From Candidatus Gastranaerophilales bacterium (lineage in GTDB: Bacteria; Cyanobacteriota; Vampirovibrionia; Gastranaerophilales; Gastranaerophilaceae): a stretch of DNA of 33,450 nucleotides. Numbering within the stretch: position 1 is the first letter of the stretch; every line of letters begins with the position of its first letter. The stretch is from contig CALUVJ010000013.1 in NCBI GenBank assembly GCA_944324195.1, positions 1-33,450 on the forward strand, written 5' to 3'. Under the pieces are notes generated by a model, which was not told the DNA's origin, did no database searches, and saw only the letters and a program-made list of their open reading frames with translations. Of the stretch, positions 24,244-31,084 are shown in pieces. The position numbers and the translations under genes are program-made.

Positions 24244-24780
24244 TTATAATGTCAACGAAAAAACAATTATTGCAGATAAAACAAGCACTGTCATTACAAA
24301 GGTTGCAGCGAGTTTTAATATAGGATGGAATGTAAAAGAATAGTCCTCACCAAGATTAAGCTGTCTCAAAATATTTTTTGAAAAGTCTTGTTTGGCATCA
24401 AGCCGGGTTTTATTAAAGGATTCGTTCATTAATTTTCTGATGTTATATGTGTTTTCGAGTTCTTTTCTGGCGTTTTTATTGTTAATTGTGAATTTTTTCA
24501 TTTTAATGCTTTCATCGGCGGGTAATTCATTATCAATGTATGCGGAAAGATTATTTTGAAAAATTCTGTACTGACTGTTAGAATTTGCTGAAAAAATTTC
24601 CTCCTTTTCTTCAACCGAAGTTTTTAAATCCTGAATCATAGAATTAATAATATTATACTTTTCTCTGCAGGCGGGACATTTTTTTAAATGCTCTTCCACT
24701 TTGACTTTCAAATTTTTACTTAAATCGCCTTCAATGTAAAAAGACAGTAAAACATCCATTTGTGCGCATGTTATTTCCAT
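24244..24780 (-). CDS. Zinc-binding membrane anti-sigma factor
   Basis: 178 residues. The N-terminus has the anti-sigma zinc finger (ZAS/zf-HC2): C5, H31, C35 and C38, in EEHLKKCPACRE, the H-x3-C-x2-C pattern that clamps ECF sigma factors. A second ZAS-like helix pair at about 74-105 (NNLSAYIDNELPADE) lacks the metal ligands. The C-terminus is one membrane helix (154-178) that ends almost at the last residue, so there is virtually no extracytoplasmic sensor. It follows the sigma gene by 15 bases with an AAGGAG site, the standard order. It likely holds the sigma factor at the membrane; the release trigger would then be redox or another protein. Confidence 0.85.
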   Translation of the reverse strand: MEITCAQMDVLLSFYIEGDLSKNLKVKVEEHLKKCPACREKYNIINSMIQDLKTSVEEKEEIFSANSNSQYRIFQNNLSAYIDNELPADESIKMKKFTINNKNARKELENTYNIRKLMNESFNKTRLDAKQDFSKNILRQLNLGEDYSFTFHPILKLAATFVMTVLVLSAIIVFSLTL

Positions 24781-24795
24781 TTTTATAACTCCTTA

Positions 24796-25365
24796 TTAAA
24801 TAAACTCTTTTAATTCTTGTTGTAATTTTATTCTTGCTCTTGAGATACGTGATTTAACAGTGCCTAGTGCAGTATCAGTAATTTTTGCAATATCTTCATA
24901 ACTTAAACCTTCATACTCTCTTAAAATCAAAACAATTCGTAAATTGTCCGGTAATGTGAGTAAAGCGGCTTTGATTAATTTTTCCATTTCGGAAAACAGA
25001 CATTTTTCTCCGGGTTCACAACCGATTTTATCTTTAATTTCTAATAATTTATCATTATCTAGCTCTATTTTTTCATACTTAGCATGCTTTTTGACGTAAT
25101 CGTAAAAACAATTTGTAACAATTTGATTAAGCCAAGGGCGAAATCGGGAAATGTCTTTTAACGATTTTATATTTTTTGCCATTTTAAGCAGTACTTCTTG
25201 GGTTAAATCCGCGATATCTTGTCGTTTGTCTGTCAGATAGCTAAACATGGTAAAAATATTTCTTTGAATACGCCTGATTAATTCTTCCAGTGCTTTAGTA
25301 TCGTCTGCCTGGGCGAATTTAATCAGTGTATATATATCCCTCTTTTTGTACTTTGATTTAGACAT
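24796..25365 (-). CDS. ECF-type RNA polymerase sigma factor
   Basis: 189 residues from the ATG at 25365 (MSKSKYKKRD). Region 2 is at about 20-90 (ALEELIRRIQRNIFTMFSYL, DIADLTQEVLLKMAKN, FRPWLNQIVTNCFYDYVKK). Region 4 is at about 130-185 (LPDNLRIVLILREYEGLSYEDIAKI, LGTVKSRISRARIKLQQEL). The sigma-1.1 and region 3 parts are absent, so it is an ECF factor. The frame runs 43 codons further upstream, but that part translates a G/C-rich repeat, so I reject it. A TATAAT box lies only 9 bases before the ATG and no strong ribosome site is seen. It is encoded with its anti-sigma factor. Confidence 0.88.
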   Translation of the reverse strand: MSKSKYKKRDIYTLIKFAQADDTKALEELIRRIQRNIFTMFSYLTDKRQDIADLTQEVLLKMAKNIKSLKDISRFRPWLNQIVTNCFYDYVKKHAKYEKIELDNDKLLEIKDKIGCEPGEKCLFSEMEKLIKAALLTLPDNLRIVLILREYEGLSYEDIAKITDTALGTVKSRISRARIKLQQELKEFI

Positions 25366-25374
25366 CTTAAACTC

Positions 25375-25380
25375 ATTATA
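25375..25380 (-). promoter_or_regulatory. Possible -10 box of the sigma factor gene
   Basis: TATAAT on the minus strand, 9 bases upstream of the ATG at 25365. No good -35 is seen at 16-18 bases. It implies a very short leader. Confidence 0.35.
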
Positions 25381-25409
25381 TTGAGTCGCAGAATAAAATA
25401 TATTGCCGT

Positions 25410-25433
25410 GAGGGGTAGGGATGGGGGACCGGG
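25410..25433 (+). repeat. Second G-rich segment with quadruplex pattern
   Basis: GGGG, GGG, GGGGG and GGG runs with loops TA, AT and ACC. The core TAGGGATGGGGGA resembles TAGGGTGGGGGA of the minus-strand repeat at 8819-8835, which suggests a common dispersed repeat. It lies about 45 bases upstream of the sigma factor start, with the G-rich strand opposite to the gene. Confidence 0.5.
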
Positions 25434-25494
25434 TGATTAAGACGGTTTGGTTAAGGGTGAAATGCGAGGAGAAGATTAAAAAGTGTTGTTTCAT

Positions 25495-25842
25495 TCAACA
25501 GAGATACGGCGGGTGTGAAGAATGCAGGTAATTGTGTTGACCATGCTTATATAAAGCCAAAAGAAAACAGGTCGGTTATATCCTTCCTGTTAAGATTTTA
25601 CACTAGCCGAAATATAAATAGCACTATTATTGTACTATAAATTTACGAAAATTACAAATTATACCGTCAAGAAATTTACATAATATTAATAAAAATAAAA
25701 TCAAAAAAAGACGTAATTCAGTGATACCAGCAAAAAGCGAAAAAAACAAAAATATTAACTTATGTAACAATTATATAAAAATTATATACAAATTTATCAA
25801 TTTTCGTTACAAATGTGTTTTAATATAAATAGAGAGGATAAT
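25495..25842. other. AT-rich intergenic region between divergent genes
   Basis: No gene is seen in these 348 bases. It holds an AACAGG...CCTGTT inverted repeat near 25566-25590, a very AT-rich stretch from about 25610, and at 25798-25813 the CAATTTTCGTTACAAA sequence also found at 5777. It ends in the promoter of the gene at 25843 (TATAAA at 25824-25829, weak -35 TTTTCG at 25801). Confidence 0.5.
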
Positions 25843-26295
25843 ATGAGTTATAGTTTTAATTCAATCGTAAATAGAAATGAGGCAGAAGCATTAAAAGAGA
25901 TGATATTCAGCCGCGCGCGCGAACGTTCCGTTAACATGAACGAAGAAGTTCAACAAGATATCATGGATATTGCGCGTGATTCATTTGTAAGCAAAAATAA
26001 TCCGTTCTCTAAAATAATAGAAAACGCTCCAGTTGCGTCAAACACAGATAAACCGGAAGTTTCAAAAAAGGAAGAAATAGGTTTCCCTATGCGGGAAATT
26101 AAATCAAGAGTATCTACTCAAAGCCGTTTAATAAATGAGCAAATAGCAGAAGGTGAAATAAAAAACAACATGCTTTCCGCACGTGAAGCATTAAGCCAAA
26201 AACAGAGTTTTATGGGAGCTTTAAATTTTCTCAATTCGCAGGCTGCAATATCGCTTATCAGAACAAGGGCGGATAAGTTTGAGATTTTGGCTTAA
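25843..26295 (+). CDS. Small helical cytosolic protein of unknown function
   Basis: 150 residues from the ATG at 25843, chosen because AGAGAGGA lies just before it and the -10 box (25824-25829) overlaps the alternative upstream ATG at 25813. No signal peptide or membrane helix. The N-terminal half is acidic and helical (NEAEALKEMIFSRARERSVNMNEEVQQDIMDIARDSF), the middle is a disordered Lys/Pro/Glu stretch, and the C-terminal part is helical again (LINEQIAEGEIKNNMLSAREALSQKQS, ALNFLNSQAAISLIRTRADKFEILA). It could be an adaptor or flagellar/pilus accessory protein, but I do not recognise it. Confidence 0.62.
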   Translation: MSYSFNSIVNRNEAEALKEMIFSRARERSVNMNEEVQQDIMDIARDSFVSKNNPFSKIIENAPVASNTDKPEVSKKEEIGFPMREIKSRVSTQSRLINEQIAEGEIKNNMLSAREALSQKQSFMGALNFLNSQAAISLIRTRADKFEILA

Positions 26296-26336
26296 TTTCT
26301 AAATAAAATCTAAATAAAAGAAAAATGAATATTATA

Positions 26337-26365
26337 TTGACACGTGTGTATAAGTTTGATAAAAT
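26337..26365 (+). promoter_or_regulatory. Near-consensus sigma-70 promoter of the pilin-like gene
   Basis: TTGACA (26337-26342), exactly 17 bases, TAAAAT (26360-26365). The leader is about 50 bases and ends in AAAGGA before the ATG at 26424. It is the best promoter match in the window and predicts high expression. Confidence 0.82.
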
Positions 26366-26423
26366 ATATGTAGATGTTGATAATTAGGTTCTGAATAATA
26401 ATATAAGAAGAGAAAGGAATATT

Positions 26424-27089
26424 ATGATGAAGAAGAACGGTTTTACTCTTGCGGAAGTTTTAATCACCTTAGCTATTATCGGTGTTGTTGCAACGTTAAC
26501 ACTTCCTGCATTGATGACAAATACTCAGGAACAACAATCAAAAACAGGTTTGAAAAAAGGTATTAATACTTTGACGGAAGCTGCTCAAATGAATCAGGCT
26601 ATTGCAGGGTTTGACTATGCTTCTTTCAACGAAACATCTACAAACGATACCGAAAGTCAATCATTATTTGGTCTTTTAGCTAACAGAACAAATATTGATT
26701 ATCAGACTTCAGGTGATTCTACAGATGCTGCTGATGCTGTAAACGTAGGTGCTTCAAACTATGTAGTATTCTTCCGTGATGGTTCTGCTTTGGCATTCCC
26801 TAACGATGATAACACATTAGTAACTAATGCCTCAGTAAATGCTTTACAAACAGACGGTTTAGTATATGGTATTAAAGCTCTTTATGATACTAATGGTGCA
26901 AAAGGTCCAAACTTGTTATCAAACTGCTCCGGTCAAGCCGGTATGTTGAACAGTGCAGCACAAAACGATGCTGATTCAGATTGTTCAGTTAAGTCTAACC
27001 GTGTAATCAAAGACCAATTCGGTGTAAGATTAAGAGCCGGTTATGCTGTTCCAAACGGTGCTGCTGCAAGATGGGCATTTGAAAACTAA
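26424..27089 (+). CDS. Type IV pilin-like protein with prepilin leader
   Basis: 221 residues. The class III leader MMKKNG|FTLAEVLITLAIIG is cut by prepilin peptidase before Phe, with Glu at position 5 of the mature protein, followed by a hydrophobic helix (to about residue 30) and LPALMTNTQEQQSKTGLKKGINTL. The head domain is Asn/Thr/Asp-rich, with SNYVVFFRDGSALAFPNDD, two cysteines about 23 residues apart (LLSNCSG and DSDCSVK) and DQFGVRLRAGYAVPNG. It is a type IV pilin or type II secretion pseudopilin of the G type, assembled on the cell surface. No pilus assembly gene is adjacent. Its strong promoter and terminator suggest an abundant, monocistronic product. Confidence 0.85.
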   Translation: MMKKNGFTLAEVLITLAIIGVVATLTLPALMTNTQEQQSKTGLKKGINTLTEAAQMNQAIAGFDYASFNETSTNDTESQSLFGLLANRTNIDYQTSGDSTDAADAVNVGASNYVVFFRDGSALAFPNDDNTLVTNASVNALQTDGLVYGIKALYDTNGAKGPNLLSNCSGQAGMLNSAAQNDADSDCSVKSNRVIKDQFGVRLRAGYAVPNGAAARWAFEN

Positions 27090-27105
27090 TTTTATAAGTT
27101 TTTAT

Positions 27106-27136
27106 AAAAAGAGAGCCTTCAGGGCTCTCTTTTTTT
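27106..27136 (+). terminator. Terminator of the pilin-like gene
   Basis: AGAGAGCC and GGCTCTCT around a TTCAG loop, extended by flanking A and T bases and ending in seven T. Confidence 0.88.
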
Positions 27137-27493
27137 GTCTTTTAGTGATATTTTATGTATTATAATCTACTCTCTTTGTACTATCTTCAATTTCAGAATT
27201 TCATTCATATTAACTACACTAATCATCTTAGTTTGAGTATGATTAATATTTGCACAATACAGGCAAATACTGTGTTATAGGTGTTATATAAACCAGATGG
27301 TCTATATCTTTTAATCTACCTTAAATGCAGTAAAATTAATCATTATATTGATGAAAATATCCTCTGTAAAGAGGTAATATAAATAGTGTAATAGGATGAG
27401 ATTTGAGTTAAGGTAGAACCTTTTGTAGGATGTTTTACTTAACGGTTAAATAAGAAAAGACAGTTTAATTTAATAATAGGGAGAAGAGAGAGT
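27137..27493. promoter_or_regulatory. Long upstream region of the response-regulator gene
   Basis: About 355 bases without a gene. It holds a 10-base inverted pair far apart, TCTACCTTAA (27315-27324) and TTAAGGTAGA (27408-27417), a CCTCTGTAAAGAGG hairpin (27361-27374), a palindrome TTAACGGTTAA (27439-27449), the direct repeat GTGTTATA-G-GTGTTATA around 27272, and a TATAAT near 27162. GGGAGAAGAGAG precedes the ATG. The sites could serve autoregulation by the LuxR-type regulator. Confidence 0.4.
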
Positions 27494-28204
27494 ATGAGAC
27501 GAGAGTTTAAAAAGAAATCAAAAGTGTTATTAATTGATGATAATTATGAGCACTTAGCAGGGATTCGCGAATTATTGAACTTGGAAGGAACATTTGACGT
27601 TGTTGGAATTGCTACTAATGTTTCGGTAGGATTAAATTTAATAAAAAAATACCAACCGGATGTTGTTCTTCTTGATATGAATATGCCTGAACGCGACGGT
27701 TTGCAGGGTATACTTGAAATCTCCAAATTGGATGTAGATACTAAAATTTTAGCATTATCCGGTTATGATGATGCAGATTTGATTTTTAGAGCAATGAAGA
27801 TAGGGGCACGCGGTTATGTCCTGAAAACAATGGCATCTGCTCAGTTAATTTATGCTATTGAAGAGGTATTAAACGGAAAAATTTATTTGCCTTTGGCTTT
27901 GTCGTCAAGATTTTTTGAGTATTTCCAACAAACATTCAGAGAAGAAACTGCAGCAAAAGAAACCGGCAGTGAAGAAGAAAATTTGCTGGATTATTTGACT
28001 CAGAGGGAAGTCGAAGTACTTGAATTATTAACACAGGGTATTACTTATAAAGGTGTTGCAAATAAATTGTTTATATCTGAAACTACTGTGAAAACGCATG
28101 TGAATAACATTTTCCAAAAACTTCAGGTGAACGACAGAACTCAGGCAGTATTGTATGCAATTAATAACGGTTTCTTAACAAAGAGAGTGAAAATTGCGGT
28201 ATAG
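27494..28204 (+). CDS. NarL/FixJ (LuxR)-type response regulator
   Basis: 236 residues. The receiver domain (about 10-128) has the acidic pocket D15-D16, phospho-acceptor D61 in VVLLDMNMP, the conserved Ser in LALSGYDD, and the Lys in GYVLKTMAS. The C-terminal helix-turn-helix of the LuxR/GerE type (about 168-232) reads LTQREVEVLELLTQGITYKGVANKLFISETTVKTHVNNIFQKLQVNDRTQAVLYAI. It would activate or repress transcription when phosphorylated. The histidine kinase gene begins 9 bases downstream, so the two are a pair, and flagellar rod genes follow. Flagellar regulation is likely from context but is not shown by the protein itself. Confidence 0.92.
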   Translation: MRREFKKKSKVLLIDDNYEHLAGIRELLNLEGTFDVVGIATNVSVGLNLIKKYQPDVVLLDMNMPERDGLQGILEISKLDVDTKILALSGYDDADLIFRAMKIGARGYVLKTMASAQLIYAIEEVLNGKIYLPLALSSRFFEYFQQTFREETAAKETGSEEENLLDYLTQREVEVLELLTQGITYKGVANKLFISETTVKTHVNNIFQKLQVNDRTQAVLYAINNGFLTKRVKIAV

Positions 28205-28213
28205 GTATTGTAA

Positions 28214-29452
28214 GTGAAAAAAATTGTACGACAGCAAAATTATTTGAGAGAACTTATAAATTCTCAGGAGAACAGGCCAATTACCCGGCAGACTTTGAGG
28301 TGCGCTGTTCGTGCAGTTTTAGAGCCGTTACTTGATAAGCCGGAAGCCGGAGTGGTGCTTTACCGAATAATAAATAATTCCGGGCTTATGGGATTGCTTA
28401 AACGGCTTGAATACTCTGAGATTGAAGCTTATGATTTTTCAGATGAAAGCGAAAACTTAAGGGAGAGAGTTTGGGCAGACACAGAATTTATTTGTGTTAT
28501 GACACATCGTTTTGTAGCAATAATTCTTTGGGATAATAAAACGGATAGTAAAAACTATGTGAGGTATTATTCTATATTAAATTCAAAATTGCAGGATGAA
28601 GCTCTGGATATAATAAATAGAAATTCCATCATTGATATAAAAAAATATCAGGAGAAATTCCATCCTGACAGACGTGATAATATATTATTGAATACTTCAA
28701 TAAGGCGTTTGACGGAGAATATGGATGAAGCTGTAAAAGATGCGGTGTTAGGTTTTGCGGAATATCAGGCAAAGCCGGCAGAATATACTGCTGATGTGAG
28801 AGAAGCGGCACATGAGGTGAAGAATCAGCTTTCAATATGTGATTTGTACAGTGAAATTATCAGAAAATATTGCGAGAAAAATAAAATATCAGATACAACT
28901 ATTTTAAATAGTGTAAATTGTATTTCCCGTGCAGTGAAAATGGCAGGTAATAATTTAATATCTCTTAAATCGTCACAGACCGGAGAGTTAAAACAGTGTA
29001 ACCTTAAGGATATTATAACTGCTGTTGAAAATTTGACTAAGGTTTACTTTGAGTGCAAAAATATTGAGTATAAGGTCGAAAGTAAAAGTAATTTGAAAAT
29101 CTTAACGGATGAAGATGGTTTGATTTCGGTGCTGATAAATTTAGTTAAAAATGCGTCAGAAGCTTTTGAGACTGATGATACGGATGAAGAAAACAGTAAA
29201 AATGGTAAGTATGTTAAATTAAAAACAGAAAAAAGGGGAGAATTTGCGGTAATCAGGGTAATTAATAATGCCGGGAAAATTAATGAACCTGAAAAAATTT
29301 TCGAAAAGGGTTTTTCAACAAAAAGGAACGGTTCGGGTTTAGGGCTTTATATTTGTAAAAATACAATTGAAAAAATGTTGGGCCAATTAAAGCTTGAACA
29401 TACAGGGGATGATTATACGGAATTTATTATAAAAATGGGACTTATAAATTAA
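28214..29452 (+). CDS. Soluble sensor histidine kinase, partner of the preceding regulator (GTG start)
   Basis: 412 residues starting with GTG at 28214, 9 bases after the regulator stop codon. No transmembrane segment is visible, so it senses a cytosolic signal. The N-terminal 185 residues match no sensor domain I know. The phospho-accepting H200 lies in EAAHEVKNQLSICDLYSEII (NtrB-like HExxN variant). The ATPase domain has NLVKNASEAF (N box), INNAGKI (G1 region), FEKGFSTKRNGSGLGLYICK (F and G2 boxes) and KLEHTGDDYTEFIIKM at the end. A cytosolic kinase next to rod genes recalls FlgS of epsilonproteobacteria, which reads the state of the flagellar export apparatus. That parallel is an inference. 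Confidence 0.9.
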   Translation: MKKIVRQQNYLRELINSQENRPITRQTLRCAVRAVLEPLLDKPEAGVVLYRIINNSGLMGLLKRLEYSEIEAYDFSDESENLRERVWADTEFICVMTHRFVAIILWDNKTDSKNYVRYYSILNSKLQDEALDIINRNSIIDIKKYQEKFHPDRRDNILLNTSIRRLTENMDEAVKDAVLGFAEYQAKPAEYTADVREAAHEVKNQLSICDLYSEIIRKYCEKNKISDTTILNSVNCISRAVKMAGNNLISLKSSQTGELKQCNLKDIITAVENLTKVYFECKNIEYKVESKSNLKILTDEDGLISVLINLVKNASEAFETDDTDEENSKNGKYVKLKTEKRGEFAVIRVINNAGKINEPEKIFEKGFSTKRNGSGLGLYICKNTIEKMLGQLKLEHTGDDYTEFIIKMGLIN

Positions 29453-29497
29453 AAATCTTTTCACAACAAGCCGTAACGGCGAAAAAGGATGTAATTT

Positions 29498-29980
29498 ATG
29501 GATTTAATCACTAACAGAACAATAGAAATAACAAAACTCGGAATGGACGGACTTATGGACAGGCAGCATGCAATTGCTTCCAATATAGCAAATGTCATGA
29601 CTCCGGATTTTCAGAGAAAAGAAGTTGCTTTTGAAAGTCAGTTGGCTGAAATTATTGAAAAAGAGGATTTAAAGGATTATATAAAAGGGCAAAACAGTAT
29701 TGAATATAAGCCGCCGATGACAGATGTGTTTACCGGCGAGATTCATACGTATCGCATACCGACACAGCAAGAAAAAGCGTATTTACAGTCTAATACAATG
29801 GAACAATTCAGACCTCAGGTAGTAACAGATTTATATAGCGGTTCTGATGCTAAGGGTAATAATGTGGAATTAGAGCGTGAGATGATGGATTTATCTAAAA
29901 CAGGTACAAGGTATCTTGTGTTGTCTAATCTTGAAAGAAACCACTTCTCACATCTTTCGGAAGTTATACGAGGTCAATAA
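29498..29980 (+). CDS. flgB: Flagellar basal-body proximal rod protein FlgB
   Basis: 160 residues. FlgB forms the first ring of the flagellar rod in the periplasm after type III export. The family N-terminus is clear: TRTIEITKLGMDGLMDRQHAIASNIANVMTPDFQRKEVAFESQL is the rod D0 helix plus the ASNIAN-x-x-TP motif (I read the first residues as NRTIEITKLGM). The C-terminal helix NNVELEREMMDLSKTGTRYLVLSNL matches the rod consensus. AAAAAGGATG precedes the ATG. It lies 45 bases after the kinase gene and 22 bases before flgC, so cotranscription is likely. A small GCCG-TAA-CGGC hairpin sits in the gap before it. Confidence 0.93.
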   Translation: MDLITNRTIEITKLGMDGLMDRQHAIASNIANVMTPDFQRKEVAFESQLAEIIEKEDLKDYIKGQNSIEYKPPMTDVFTGEIHTYRIPTQQEKAYLQSNTMEQFRPQVVTDLYSGSDAKGNNVELEREMMDLSKTGTRYLVLSNLERNHFSHLSEVIRGQ

Positions 29981-30002
29981 TTTAAACCGGGAGGAGGTTT
30001 AG

Positions 30003-30509
30003 ATGAGTTTTAATATATTTGATATAGCCGGTTCCGGAATGACGGCTCAAAGAATAAAAATGGATACTATTGCAAGTAATATTGCAAATATTAATACAAC
30101 GCGTCAACCTGACGGAGCAAAAGGGGTTTATGTAAAAAAAGATGTATCTTTTAGAACAATTTATGAGGATACTGTAAATAGAGGGTATTCAAATTTTTCT
30201 TCAAATAATCCGGACGCACAGTTTGATCCAAAAACCGGAAATATGCTGATTAATGCGAATGTTGCACTTAATAATGGCGTAGTAACCGGCGGAGTCAGGG
30301 TAGATGAAATTTATGAAGCTGAAAACGGAGTAAAAACAGTATATGATCCTTCCCATCCTGATGCTGATGAGGAGGGGTATGTGGATTTGCCAAATATAAG
30401 TCTTGTAGAAGAAATGGTTGGTATGATATCAGCTTCACGCGCTTATGAAGCTAATGCTACCGTAGCACAAAACGTTACAACGATGATGCAGTCTGCCATG
30501 AATATTTAA
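30003..30509 (+). CDS. flgC: Flagellar basal-body rod protein FlgC
   Basis: 168 residues. The N-terminal motif FDIAGSGMTAQRIKMDTIASNIANINTT and the C-terminal EEMVGMISASRAYEANATVAQNVTTMMQSAMNI are diagnostic of FlgC. A middle insert with VNRGYSNFSSNNPDAQFDPKTGNM makes it about 25 residues longer than the usual 135-140. GGGAGGAGG precedes the ATG. It is the second of three rod/base genes. Confidence 0.95.
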   Translation: MSFNIFDIAGSGMTAQRIKMDTIASNIANINTTRQPDGAKGVYVKKDVSFRTIYEDTVNRGYSNFSSNNPDAQFDPKTGNMLINANVALNNGVVTGGVRVDEIYEAENGVKTVYDPSHPDADEEGYVDLPNISLVEEMVGMISASRAYEANATVAQNVTTMMQSAMNI

Positions 30510-30547
30510 CGGAGCGTATGTGTTAGTTCGGGAAGAGGGGATAAAAA

Positions 30548-30961
30548 ATGGAATTTACTACGGGAATAAGTGCTTATAATACCAATTATAACTTGAATGC
30601 AATTGATGATTACAATAAATTTTTGCAGGGTAATGCTTCTTTTGAGATTGACAAAACTTCGTTTGACGAAATTCTTGAGTCTGCTGCAAAAAATTATCCG
30701 GTAAAGGACAAAAATGATCCGGCCGGGTTAGGAAATTTCGCTTCAAAAATTGGTGCGGGGCTTTCTGACAGTTTAAATGCAGTTAACAATAACAGGATAG
30801 CTGCAGACAGGCTGCAAGAGGACTTAGCAATGGGTGGTTCAACAAGTATTCACGAAGCTATGATTGCCGCAGAAAAAGCAACATTAAGCATGCAAATGGC
30901 AATCCAGGTAAGGAACAGACTTGTTTCTGCATATACAGATATTACATCAATGTCTATATAA
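30548..30961 (+). CDS. fliE: Flagellar hook-basal body complex protein FliE
   Basis: 137 residues. FliE links the MS ring to the rod. The C-terminal half is diagnostic: SIHEAMIAAEKATLSMQMAIQVRNRLVSAYTDITSMSI. The N-terminal 60 residues are longer and more variable than usual (ISAYNTNYNLNAIDDYNKFLQ). GAAGAGGGG lies before the ATG. In most genomes fliF and fliG follow; here the flagellar run stops, and a gene with its own promoter comes next. Confidence 0.93.
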   Translation: MEFTTGISAYNTNYNLNAIDDYNKFLQGNASFEIDKTSFDEILESAAKNYPVKDKNDPAGLGNFASKIGAGLSDSLNAVNNNRIAADRLQEDLAMGGSTSIHEAMIAAEKATLSMQMAIQVRNRLVSAYTDITSMSI

Positions 30962-31017
30962 AATTTGATAATTGTCTTGTTGTACCGTTCTTATACTTTT
31001 GTTTATTGCTTTAGCGG

Positions 31018-31046
31018 TTGATACAATTTTTAACTCTTTATATTAT
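31018..31046 (+). promoter_or_regulatory. Promoter of the ferritin-like gene
   Basis: TTGATA (31018-31023), 17 bases, TATTAT (31041-31046). The leader then carries AGAAAGGGGA before the ATG at 31085. Confidence 0.7.
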
Positions 31047-31084
31047 AGTTTTTTTGCGGAAATATTCTGCAGAAAGGGGATATA

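Noticed and set aside
25366-25494. N-terminal 43-residue extension of the sigma factor
   Set aside because: It translates a G/C-rich repeat and has no sigma-like sequence. The ATG at 25365 gives the normal ECF length.
27137-27493. Riboswitch or structured ncRNA in the long upstream region
   Set aside because: Only small hairpins and AT-rich DNA were seen; no known riboswitch core could be recognised by eye.
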